Shown here: one piece after another, positions 13,824-20,308 of the stretch
How positions within the stretch are numbered: position 1 is the stretch's first letter
Layout of the letters: the number at the start of each line of letters is the position of its first letter
Virus record (IMG/VR): IMGVR_UViG_3300021513_000005
Span: 1 to 46,571 of that record
Source of the DNA: a virus
DNA: 46,571 nt
Direction: 5' to 3' (one strand)
Translations under genes and position numbers: made by a program
Notes under the pieces: generated by a model
Database searches by the model: none
What the model saw: the letters and a program-made list of their open reading frames with translations, nothing else
What the model was told of the DNA's origin: nothing

Positions 13824-15050
13824 TTAAATCAAATCCTCAAATTTACCTATTCTCAAATCCCCCCTCACCTTCAGCCGCTTTCGTGGACCATCACGCTGCT
13901 CGACGTTCAGATAAATCAAAGGCTTAGGATTGTCCTCATGCCTTATTCGTGCCATATTATTCCATACGATTATACAATCAACGCCCTCTGCAATCCCACC
14001 ACTATCACGGAGATGCCCGACATTCGCTAATTTGCCTTCAGCATCGTTTGAGACTTGACATATAAATATTGCACTCTTATTAGCTCGTTTGGTAGCATCC
14101 GCCATTCGAGCCACCCCTTTAGAAATTTGTGTCGCATAATTCTCACTGCCGTTATAAGTCATCCGTTGAAGGAAATCAAGTAAGATGATTTCTTTGTCCG
14201 TTTTCTCAATTTCATAACAAACTTCATCAACCGTTAAGCCAGGGCGGGTATTAACTGTAATCAGCTTCTCATTCTCTTTAAACCACCATTGTGCTTCTTT
14301 AACAATTGCCAACTCCAGCTCACTCAATTCTCTCAACTTTATCTTTAAAGAATCAATCTCCACCAACCTTGACAAAATCCACTGGAACACTGATTTCGCT
14401 CCCATCTCCAAACTTAAGAATAACACTCCCACCTTACTGTTTACACAGTTCACTAACAAGTCGATGAAGAATTTCGATTTCCCCGATTTCTTTAATCCAC
14501 CCAGGACGTAGGTTTTCCCCTTTTCTATCCCGCCTGTGACATCGGTAAGTGATTGTAAATTCCATTTATGAAAAAAATCCTCCTTTGGCGAATTGAATGA
14601 TTCTAAATATTCTTGATACAACTGCGTCATCGGGCGGTGGAACTCCCCGTTCATAGGGACTGTAGTCAGCTCATTTAACCTCTCGATGATTTCAGATGCT
14701 TTTTGGGGCTTACTCTTTAAATGCAGGGCTAATTCTTTAATCTTTTTTTCTCTATAATGCTTCTGTAAACGTAACAAACAAGGCGTGATGTCACCCGTAA
14801 AATCATAATCCAGATTAAGCAAGTACGGTAAAGTCAAATCAGGATCAACCTTGATTACCGCCAGCATATCAACCCCTAAACCACTATTCTTTGCCTTCCA
14901 TAAAGCTCTGGCAACCTTTTTGTAGACTGGAAACCATTCAGGAGTAACACTAAAACGCTCAGCTAAATCCCAATCCTGATTTGTCATTAAGCGATTTAAG
15001 ACAACCGCCTCATCGTCCGCTGTCTGTAAGAAAGTATAATTTTCAGCCAT
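13824..15050 (-). CDS. DnaB-like replicative helicase
   Basis: 408 residues. The N-terminal 150 residues are helical, like the DnaB collar. The RecA-like domain has Walker A GGLKKSGKS (184-192), the SLEM motif near 213-216, and Walker B IILLDF (288-293), ending in an RIGKFEDL tail typical of DnaB proteins. It would be loaded at the phage origin by the initiator encoded two genes upstream and unwind DNA for the host polymerase. No ribosome site is evident, but the ATG overlaps the previous stop by eight bases, indicating coupling. Confidence 0.88.
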   Translation of the reverse strand: MAENYTFLQTADDEAVVLNRLMTNQDWDLAERFSVTPEWFPVYKKVARALWKAKNSGLGVDMLAVIKVDPDLTLPYLLNLDYDFTGDITPCLLRLQKHYREKKIKELALHLKSKPQKASEIIERLNELTTVPMNGEFHRPMTQLYQEYLESFNSPKEDFFHKWNLQSLTDVTGGIEKGKTYVLGGLKKSGKSKFFIDLLVNCVNSKVGVLFLSLEMGAKSVFQWILSRLVEIDSLKIKLRELSELELAIVKEAQWWFKENEKLITVNTRPGLTVDEVCYEIEKTDKEIILLDFLQRMTYNGSENYATQISKGVARMADATKRANKSAIFICQVSNDAEGKLANVGHLRDSGGIAEGVDCIIVWNNMARIRHEDNPKPLIYLNVEQRDGPRKRLKVRGDLRIGKFEDLI

Positions 15051-15531
15051 TATCAGTGTAGTTTAAATTTTTTAAGTTCTGTTCGCAGCGGTTTAGTTGC
15101 TTCGCTAAACGATCATATAGAACAACGTTGACTGTCGCAGCTAAATTCATGCAACCATGTGTTGGTATATAAACAATATCCTTACACCAACTTAATATCG
15201 ATTCATCAAGTGCACCATCCTCAGGGCCAAAAATATAAAATGCTCGCTCTGGATGTTTGTAACTATGTAAGGGTATCGCATTGTCTATTAATTCTACTGC
15301 AACAGGAACACAATCATAAGGAATAACTGATTTTAAATCTGTAACTTGCAGTAATGGTAAGTGTCTATATGCTTTCATCGTGTCAGTTGACGCTTTTTTA
15401 TATTTAAATTTCGTTCTATCACCAGATACAGCTACAAATGAAGCCCTATAAACACCAGCGGCTCTCAATACAGCACCAACGTTAACTAAATTTTTAGGAC
15501 TGAATAATCCAATAACGGCATATCCACGCAT
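15043..15531 (-). CDS. SpoU/TrmH-family RNA 2'-O-methyltransferase
   Basis: 162 residues with the three SPOUT motifs: N(L/V)N.G...R..G near residues 14-26, FGPEDGALDE at 101-110, and CMNLAATVNVVLYDR at 127-141, where the methyl donor is held in a knot. Length and motif set match TrmL-like tRNA enzymes. It probably methylates a ribose in tRNA (host, or the phage tRNA-like gene) or rRNA. It sits between initiator and helicase, a place where no RNA-modification gene is expected. AAGGAAAC precedes the ATG. Confidence 0.85.
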   Translation of the reverse strand: MRGYAVIGLFSPKNLVNVGAVLRAAGVYRASFVAVSGDRTKFKYKKASTDTMKAYRHLPLLQVTDLKSVIPYDCVPVAVELIDNAIPLHSYKHPERAFYIFGPEDGALDESILSWCKDIVYIPTHGCMNLAATVNVVLYDRLAKQLNRCEQNLKNLNYTDNG

Positions 15532-15543
15532 GAATGTTTCCTT

Positions 15544-16722
15544 TTAGTTAAGATATTTCCACTGTGCAGCAAATTTATTCCAATTCGCCTGCAGCGCTCG
15601 GATGCTGTAATCACCTTTCCAGTATGGATCATCCCGAAACCGAAAATCAGTTAAAAACTCATTAATGATTCCCTTAATTGTTTCCACATCTCCCTTGTAC
15701 ATCTTCAGCCAACCTTTGATGATTTTCCGCTCCATTGCATAACCCTGTACCATGTATTCGACTTCGTGGACTTCCTTGTATCGTTGACGGAAATAATCGT
15801 GGATGAGCTTGATATTGGGATCAGGCTTCTCTTTGGGCTTCTTGGCTTTTTTAAGTTTTTTCTTTCTTTTTTCAGCAAGGAGCTCTAAAAGATCATCTTT
15901 AACAGGAGGAGAATCGGTGGGATTCTCAGGCTGGTTAGTAATAGGGGAGTTTGTGGTTTTTTTATCAGTAGCGGGAAAAGTATCGACAAATAAAACTTTA
16001 GTTTTATTTAAATCATTAGTACTAATAGTACTATTTAATTTATTAGTATTATTATTATATATATTATATATATGCGGTACTTCTTCTTCATCGTTTTGCT
16101 CTCGCGTAACAATTGTTTGTGATTGCTGTTGTTTAAGTTCTTGATTTTCTATTGTGTTATCTTGTGTGTTTTGCCGTAACAATGCCGTTTCATTTGCGTT
16201 CCAATCCCGTTCCAATTGCGTTTCATTTGATTGAAATAAGTATTGTGTAAATTGTTGATTTTCTACTGAATTATTACCCCCATTTTTGCGTTTCATTTCC
16301 TGTTTCAATTGCGTTTCATTTGCGTTCCAATTATAGCTAATTGAGCTTTGGTAAGCCTCATAATTACATATCTTTATGTGCGTTCCATAAGCGTAACAAT
16401 TTATAGTGATATATCCTTCCTCTTCTAATTTATGTAAAATTCTAAATACTCTTGTTTTTGGTATCTCTTTTAATCTACCTCGCCGCATATATTTATTCTC
16501 CTCTGCAATATGAGATAAACTCGTAACAAGCTCTCCCCGTTTCACCTCGAATCCTGGATATTTTTTAGGCTGAGCGTGGGCATTACCTATAAGCCATAAA
16601 AAGATTTTTAATACATATAAATCTTCGTGCCAAATAGCGGATTCAAAAATTGATCGTGGAATAATAAAATAATCTCCGCCATTCTTTTGTGCCTCTAATG
16701 AATTAGATTTGTCCTTACTCAT
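15544..16722 (-). CDS. Replication initiator (O/DnaD-like) with embedded origin
   Basis: 392 residues. Residues 15-130 form a winged helix of the phage replisome-organiser type (FIIPRSIFESAIWHEDLYVLKIFLWLI...). Residues 130-250 are Asn/Gln-rich and low in complexity; they are encoded by the iterons and AT-rich tract described separately. A Lys-rich linker (KKKLKKAKKPKEKP) leads to a C-terminal domain (about 300-392) likely to contact the helicase. This architecture and the embedded repeats match lambda O. The gene follows the promoter at 16938 and the structured leader at 16749-16836; GGAAGGG lies 12 bases before the ATG. Confidence 0.8.
   Translation of the reverse strand: MSKDKSNSLEAQKNGGDYFIIPRSIFESAIWHEDLYVLKIFLWLIGNAHAQPKKYPGFEVKRGELVTSLSHIAEENKYMRRGRLKEIPKTRVFRILHKLEEEGYITINCYAYGTHIKICNYEAYQSSISYNWNANETQLKQEMKRKNGGNNSVENQQFTQYLFQSNETQLERDWNANETALLRQNTQDNTIENQELKQQQSQTIVTREQNDEEEVPHIYNIYNNNTNKLNSTISTNDLNKTKVLFVDTFPATDKKTTNSPITNQPENPTDSPPVKDDLLELLAEKRKKKLKKAKKPKEKPDPNIKLIHDYFRQRYKEVHEVEYMVQGYAMERKIIKGWLKMYKGDVETIKGIINEFLTDFRFRDDPYWKGDYSIRALQANWNKFAAQWKYLN
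16010..16073. other. Candidate DNA-unwinding element of the origin
   Basis: About 64 bases almost free of G and C inside the initiator gene, ending in a run of TATATATTATATATA. It contains the repeated AGTACTAATAGTACT. It lies downstream of the iterons in the direction of the gene, the same order as in the lambda origin. Confidence 0.65.
16105..16400. other. Candidate replication origin: phased iterons
   Basis: On the plus strand CGTTYCA starts at 16186, 16197, 16208 and 16219 (exactly 11 bp apart), and again at 16289, 16301 (as TGTTTCA), 16312 and 16323 (12, 11, 11). GTTTCATTTGCGTTCCAAT is repeated exactly at 16187-16205 and 16313-16331, and CAATTGCGTTTCATTTG at 16213-16229 and 16306-16322. 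CGTAACAAT occurs at 16105, 16175 and 16392. Further half-sites are at 16381 and 16538. Eleven-base spacing breaks the codon phase, so this is a DNA-level pattern. Confidence 0.75.
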
Positions 16723-16737
16723 CTTGACTTTCCCTTC

Positions 16738-16872
16738 CTAAAATACAAAACCCATCCTTTCTGGGGCGGAACCACACCGCAAAAAGCGGCTGACCTGGCT
16801 GAGCGAACCGGTCAAACTCCCCAGAAAAGATGGGTTCTGGATTCTAAGATTAATATTTTTTCTTGCGCTCAT
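16738..16872 (-). CDS. Leader micro-ORF, 44 codons, spanning the structured element
   Basis: ATG at 16872 follows AGAAGGGAACC, and the frame runs through the whole inverted-repeat element to TAG at 16738, ending RCGSAPERMGFVF. It may be a translated leader peptide that controls folding of the element, or a chance frame through an RNA; the ribosome site is fair. No homologous family recognised. Confidence 0.4.
   Translation of the reverse strand: MSARKNINLRIQNPSFLGSLTGSLSQVSRFLRCGSAPERMGFVF
16749..16836 (-). ncRNA. Structured leader element of the replication operon
   Basis: AACCCATCCTTTCTGGGG (16749-16766) pairs with CCCCAGAAAAGATGGGTT (16819-16836): 18 positions, with the single plus-strand mismatch becoming a G-U pair in minus-strand RNA. 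Inside are a CCGC/GCGG hairpin with a five-base loop (16777-16789) and a GACC/GGTC stem (16792-16813), giving a three-way junction. It lies between the promoter at 16938 and the initiator start at 16722. Likely a cis-regulatory RNA; no known riboswitch class was recognised. Confidence 0.65.
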
Positions 16873-16909
16873 GGTGGTTCCCTTCTGTTAATAGTTGTCG
16901 TCTTCAAAT

Positions 16910-16938
16910 AATATATTACATTCATTTTGGAAAGTCAA
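16910..16938 (-). promoter_or_regulatory. Promoter of the replication operon
   Basis: On the minus strand TTGACT, 17 bases, TATATT. It drives the structured leader, initiator, methyltransferase and helicase. Confidence 0.8.
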
Positions 16939-16954
16939 GAGTTTTTTGAAGGAT

Positions 16955-17950
16955 TTATTTGTTATCACCAATGTGCTTTCGATAGCCATCCAGTACCACA
17001 TCCATCTTGACCCAGAACTCCGCTTTGTCTTCTTTCCACTCCTCATGTAGCTTCTTTGCTTTGCCATACGTAGCCTGCAGGCGCTTGCCTTTTAATTCGC
17101 TGAGCGTTGAAATGCCTTTTACCACCGAGCCATTGTCAGCTTCAAAACTTGATACCCATTCCAGCACATCACGGGCACGTATAACGTCGCCCTCGGTTAT
17201 CTCCAGAATCAAATCACCTAACTTCTGGCGGATTTCTTTTTCGGTTGTCTTGCCGTTTGTCTTCTCTGAAGTTTTACTTGAGGCTGGCTTTGTTTTTACT
17301 TGAGTTTCAACTGATTTAGAAGATTGCTGATCTTGTTCTACCCATGGCCAGGTATTGATCGGAGGATCGGTTTTTTTACGCCACAGCTTTCGTTTCTTAC
17401 CTGTCTCTTGATTAATACACCATACGCTCACAGCGTATTTATCAAGCCACTTTTTAACGAAGACAGGATCCCACAGATTCCAGGCAATCCCCAAATCCTT
17501 GCAGCACCGCACAAGGCAATTACTCTTTGCAGCCTCAGCCGCAGTGGCATAGCTCATTTTGGGATTAGTAGGAAAATATTCCTGCTCTCCGATCGTTTCA
17601 GCAACGAATTTACCGTTAATATACAGCGCCCCCTTGTAACACATAATATTCTCGTGAATCTCGATTCCCCGTGGTTGAATTGCCCACTTGCCAGGGCCAA
17701 ACACTTCATTCAATAGCTTCCGATACCGAATCTCAGGATAGTAAATTAATCCATCTGGCCTCAATTCAACGTCATCATCTTTTATTTCTTTGGCCAGCAC
17801 TTTTTTCTGTTCTTCTGTAAATTCTAATGTAGCAATCCCCTGATAAGGTTCAATTTTAGGGACAATCCCCTGTGAGGGCTCTTCCCTTTTCGGCTCTGGT
17901 AAATCTGTGTCTATTATTGCAGGCAGATTGTCTTTCTGTTTGTGTTCCAT
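16955..17950 (-). CDS. Mgm101/Rad52-like single-strand annealing protein
   Basis: 331 residues. The core (about 55-205) carries the pattern RYRKLLNEVFGPGKWAIQPRG ... MSYATAAEAAKSNCLVRCCKDLGIAWNLWDP ... LWRKK, which I recognise as the Mgm101-type Rad52-superfamily annealing domain. The C-terminal part is Lys/Thr-rich and probably flexible, ending in a helical region. It would anneal complementary single strands in phage recombination, together with the exonuclease and the RuvC-like resolvase downstream. AAGGAGG precedes the ATG. An 18-bp AT palindrome lies just upstream. Confidence 0.82.
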   Translation of the reverse strand: MEHKQKDNLPAIIDTDLPEPKREEPSQGIVPKIEPYQGIATLEFTEEQKKVLAKEIKDDDVELRPDGLIYYPEIRYRKLLNEVFGPGKWAIQPRGIEIHENIMCYKGALYINGKFVAETIGEQEYFPTNPKMSYATAAEAAKSNCLVRCCKDLGIAWNLWDPVFVKKWLDKYAVSVWCINQETGKKRKLWRKKTDPPINTWPWVEQDQQSSKSVETQVKTKPASSKTSEKTNGKTTEKEIRQKLGDLILEITEGDVIRARDVLEWVSSFEADNGSVVKGISTLSELKGKRLQATYGKAKKLHEEWKEDKAEFWVKMDVVLDGYRKHIGDNK

Positions 17951-17964
17951 GATAGCCTCCTTAA

Positions 17965-17982
17965 AATGAATAATTATTCATT
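17965..17982. repeat. Perfect 18-bp AT-rich palindrome
   Basis: AATGAATAATTATTCATT, in the gap before the annealing-protein gene. Could be an operator or a weak RNA hairpin. Confidence 0.45.
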
Positions 17983-17992
17983 ATTTGAATAT

Positions 17993-18229
17993 TTAATCTT
18001 TGGATGGTTCCCATTCTGTCCAATCTTTTAATTGTATTTTATTTTTATCCGCAAATATTTCTGGTGTCCCATCATCTCTTACCCGTAATTCAACTAAGAC
18101 ACTTTTAAGAATATACCGATTTGGTTTATATTTTTCTCTTTCATCTATTAAACAGACGGTGAGTGTTTGCCCCTTTTGGACTGTAATTTCATTTATTTCT
18201 TTCCGTATTTCTAAGGTTATTCCACGCAT
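17993..18229 (-). CDS. Hypothetical beta-rich protein, 78 residues
   Basis: AAAGGAGGTC precedes the ATG. The sequence alternates strands (ITLEIRKEINEITVQKGQTLTVCLI) like a small OB- or SH3-type barrel, but no family can be named. It lies directly upstream of the annealing protein, so a DNA-binding accessory role is possible. Confidence 0.6.
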   Translation of the reverse strand: MRGITLEIRKEINEITVQKGQTLTVCLIDEREKYKPNRYILKSVLVELRVRDDGTPEIFADKNKIQLKDWTEWEPSKD

Positions 18230-18262
18230 GATTTGACCTCCTTTGTTAGGATAAATTCACTA

Positions 18263-18508
18263 CTACTTACTCCATCCCACCCTATTCTCCAGCGCTGCAA
18301 TGTTCTGCTCATAGAACTCCCCAGGATGATCGGCTTGGCGCTGTAAGAATTCCTCGGTCTTCTTTCGCTCACGGCGGATTTGTTCCTGGGCTATTTCGTA
18401 CTGGAGTTTCTTCAGATTTTCCAGCTCGGAGTGGGTTTGTAAGAATTGTTTGGCAGTTTCTTGGCTTAGTTGCCAGAGTTTTTCATCGGAGAGATTTTCT
18501 AATAGCAT
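18263..18508 (-). CDS. Coiled-coil protein, 81 residues
   Basis: Charged and Gln-rich, with a heptad-like coiled coil over residues 10-65. AAGGAGG precedes the ATG. Just upstream lies the CCCCAGCA/TGCTGGGG hairpin. Unknown function. Confidence 0.6.
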   Translation of the reverse strand: MLLENLSDEKLWQLSQETAKQFLQTHSELENLKKLQYEIAQEQIRRERKKTEEFLQRQADHPGEFYEQNIAALENRVGWSK

Positions 18509-18530
18509 GTTAGCCTCCTTGTTATATTAT

Positions 18531-18716
18531 CCCCAGCATCCTGGCCTGCTGGGGCTCCCTTTTTTCTTTTCTCTCTGTCTCTATTTCTATCTTAGGCTTG
18601 CCGTACTATTGATAAGCCAGGATCACAATAGCCGTGCAAGCTTGCAGGCCTCTCCTTTTTGTTTATTTTGATCGCCATTCCTAATCCTGCGGGAGTACAG
18701 AATTAGGCGAGAGGCC
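18531..18716 (-). ncRNA. Inverted-repeat-rich intergenic region
   Basis: Three nested or tandem structures: CCCCAGCA/TGCTGGGG (18531-18554), the palindrome TGCAAGCTTGCA (about 18635-18646), and GGCCTCTC (18647-18654) with GAGAGGCC (18709-18716) enclosing CCTAAT/ATTAGG (18680-18707). On the plus strand the first hairpin is followed within six bases by TTTTTT, so it could terminate rightward RNA. It lies between the tRNA-like gene and a coiled-coil gene and is probably a processed spacer. Confidence 0.45.
18592..18678 (-). CDS. Possible micro-ORF, 28 codons
   Basis: ATG at 18678 has AGGATTAGGA just upstream; the product is MAIKINKKERPASLHGYCDP... It lies inside the inverted-repeat region, so it may be a leader peptide or chance frame. 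Weak support. Confidence 0.3.
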   Translation of the reverse strand: MAIKINKKERPASLHGYCDPGLSIVRQA

Positions 18717-18763
18717 ACCTCGGGCTTCGTGTTTATTTTAAATTAAATTATTTTTACTATTTG

Positions 18764-18895
18764 TGGTGGAGGTGGGATTCGAACCCACACGGTAGCTTTA
18801 CAACTCCTGATAGGGCATCGCACATGTACTTAACGTACAACTCTCCGCCCGTAAGTAGCTACCTTCTGCAAGCGTCTGCATTCCGCCACTCCACC
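18764..18895 (-). tRNA. tRNA-Leu-like gene with an expanded, non-standard middle
   Basis: The minus strand starts GGTGGAG and ends CTCCACC plus A, a perfect 7-bp acceptor stem. It has TG-GCGGAAT...GCAGACGC, the tRNA-Leu-type D arm (with D-loop bases missing), and a perfect T arm, GTGGG-TTCGAAT-CCCAC. Where anticodon and variable arms should take about 32 nt there are 82 nt, folding as GGTAGCT/AGCTACC, TTAC/GTAA, GGGC/GCCC and GTAC/GTAC stems with no clear anticodon loop. Total 132 nt, CCA not encoded. It could be an intron-bearing tRNA, a decayed tRNA or a tRNA-derived RNA. Confidence 0.6.
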
Positions 18896-19035
18896 ATATT
18901 ATTTCCTTCTCTCAAAATCCTCCGTTCGACTTTTTGCCAGAACGCTATTTTCTGTTCCAGCCATTTATTTGAGCCCCGTCTGCCATTGATATGGCTGCGG
19001 TGGATTCGGAGTTCCCTAAAGTCAGATTTGCGCAT
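18859..19035 (-). CDS. Small basic protein overlapping the tRNA-like gene
   Basis: 58 residues from the ATG at 19035 (AAGGA nine bases upstream). Very basic, with HRSHINGRRGSNKWLEQKIAFWQKVERR, possibly an HNH-like or nucleic-acid-binding fragment. Its last 12 codons run into the 5' half of the tRNA-like gene, so its true end is doubtful; a protein shortened by insertion of the RNA gene is one explanation. Confidence 0.45.
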   Translation of the reverse strand: MRKSDFRELRIHRSHINGRRGSNKWLEQKIAFWQKVERRILREGNNMVEWRNADACRR

Positions 19036-19258
19036 TTTTCTTTTTCCTTGCCAATAAAATCCCCTGATGCGCAGCCTGCACAGCTTCATTATTCCAGCCA
19101 TGTAGCCGCACATTGGTGATTAGTTTCTTGATAGCATCACGGTAGGTATAGAGGGGAAGTTCTTTTAGAAAAAGATGCAGTTCATTGCTGAATTGTCCAT
19201 TATAGTCCTTAACTATTTTTTTTATTTCCCTTTTCGACAGTCGTCCCAGCATTTGCAT
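19022..19258 (-). CDS. Hypothetical helical protein, 78 residues
   Basis: AGGAGG lies nine bases before the ATG. Multi-helix, basic, ending in ILLARKKKNAQI. Overlaps both neighbours, indicating coupled translation. Unknown. Confidence 0.6.
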   Translation of the reverse strand: MQMLGRLSKREIKKIVKDYNGQFSNELHLFLKELPLYTYRDAIKKLITNVRLHGWNNEAVQAAHQGILLARKKKNAQI

Positions 19259-19532
19259 TTGGCTTTCCTCCTGATTTTTCTTCGGTGGGTTTATTTATAG
19301 AGAAATGCTTCTCAATGTCGTCAAGATAGAAATCAATAAATTGTATCCGACGCCACTGATAGGAATCTGGGTCAAAGAAGATTTCTTCGATATAATCCTC
19401 AAGGTGAGTTAGAAATTGAAAGCGAAAATCACTCCAGGGAAGTTTTAATTCAAAGGGACAGAAAAGGCAACCAATGATAATCTTATCATCCATTTTACCT
19501 GCTATGTAGATATCGTGTTCATGTTCTTTCAT
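19209..19532 (-). CDS. Hypothetical protein, 107 residues
   Basis: Preceded by AAGGAGATGCT. Contains HEHD near the N-terminus and CLFC, perhaps metal ligands, then an acidic helical region and a Gly/Asn/Lys-rich disordered tail. Unknown. Confidence 0.6.
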   Translation of the reverse strand: MKEHEHDIYIAGKMDDKIIIGCLFCPFELKLPWSDFRFQFLTHLEDYIEEIFFDPDSYQWRRIQFIDFYLDDIEKHFSINKPTEEKSGGKPNANAGTTVEKGNKKNS

Positions 19533-19541
19533 AGCATCTCC

Positions 19542-19805
19542 TTAATCTTGTATTTTCTTGAGCCCTTTACGCCTATCTATCTTATACCACTGAATCAGCA
19601 TCCGCCCGAAAGGACTATTGTACACATCACTATTAAACAAAAAACGACGACCGATACGATGCCCTGTGAGAATACACGCATCAACGCCAGCGTTTTTTAG
19701 CTCATCTTTATATTTTAGCCCCCATTCTCTGTCCTCACGTGATATTAATGCCCTTGTCACGGCAATATAATCTGTCTGTCCACTCTTAAGCCAGTCTTCT
19801 ACCAT
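19542..19805 (-). CDS. Hypothetical protein, 87 residues, alpha/beta
   Basis: I start at the ATG at 19805 because AAGGA lies six bases before it. The sequence YIAVTRALISREDREWGLKYKDELKNAGVDACILTGHRIGRRFLF looks like a small Rossmann-like or nucleotide-sensing fold. No family named. Confidence 0.6.
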   Translation of the reverse strand: MVEDWLKSGQTDYIAVTRALISREDREWGLKYKDELKNAGVDACILTGHRIGRRFLFNSDVYNSPFGRMLIQWYKIDRRKGLKKIQD

Positions 19806-19807
19806 AA

Positions 19808-20005
19808 TCATTCCTTTTCTAATAAGAATTTTATAGTATCTGCAAGAGCTGCGATTGCTGCTCCCTGACACCCAAAATATTCAGCTACTGTCCTACCATT
19901 AAATTCTTGTCCATCGAATCGCCTTGCATCTTCTTTCATGTCACTTATTATCATTTCCATTCGCTTAACATGAGCATCAACCTGATTTTGTTCAGTCTTT
20001 TCCAT
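19808..20005 (-). CDS. First gene of the middle operon, 65 residues
   Basis: Start at 20005, after AAGGAGGTC; an earlier ATG overlaps the ribosome site. Helical, with a Gly-rich turn (GCQGAAIAALADTIKFLL). It is the first gene downstream of the promoter at 20070-20098 and its stop is two bases from the next start. Confidence 0.6.
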   Translation of the reverse strand: MEKTEQNQVDAHVKRMEMIISDMKEDARRFDGQEFNGRTVAEYFGCQGAAIAALADTIKFLLEKE

Positions 20006-20069
20006 AATGACCTCCTTATTTCTTTTTACCAATATATTATTGTTTTCTTATGTTTTCTTACTTTTAAAC

Positions 20070-20098
20070 AATATACGATACCATCTCGAATTTGTCAA
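20070..20098 (-). promoter_or_regulatory. Leftward sigma-70 promoter of the middle operon
   Basis: On the minus strand TTGACA, 17 bases, TATATT: same hexamers as at 1731 and 7591. Confidence 0.85.
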
Positions 20099-20187
20099 GG
20101 AAAAAATTCCATTAATGCATTTACTTTAAGAAAATAGCAACTTAGTGCAATTTAGTTAGAAAATTGGCTATATTCCCGCACAAATAG

Positions 20188-20215
20188 AAAAGCCCCAGCA
20201 TAATCTACTGAGGCT
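20188..20215 (-). terminator. Terminator of the late operon
   Basis: Minus strand AGCCTCAG, nine-base loop, CTGGGGCT (one G-U), then TTTT. It separates the late genes from the middle promoter. A second weak hairpin, AAACACT/AGTGTTT, lies upstream near 20262-20282. Confidence 0.7.
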
Positions 20216-20308
20216 CTGAAATCTATTATCTACATTCTCAATCTTATACACCAAAGTAAACACTAATAATAAGTGTTTAATTCACTATAAGAAATAAAAT
20301 TCTTAATA

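Noticed and set aside
18761-19057. Plus-strand frame starting WWRWDSNPH
   Set aside because: This peptide is the reverse reading of a tRNA T arm and acceptor, a common false gene.
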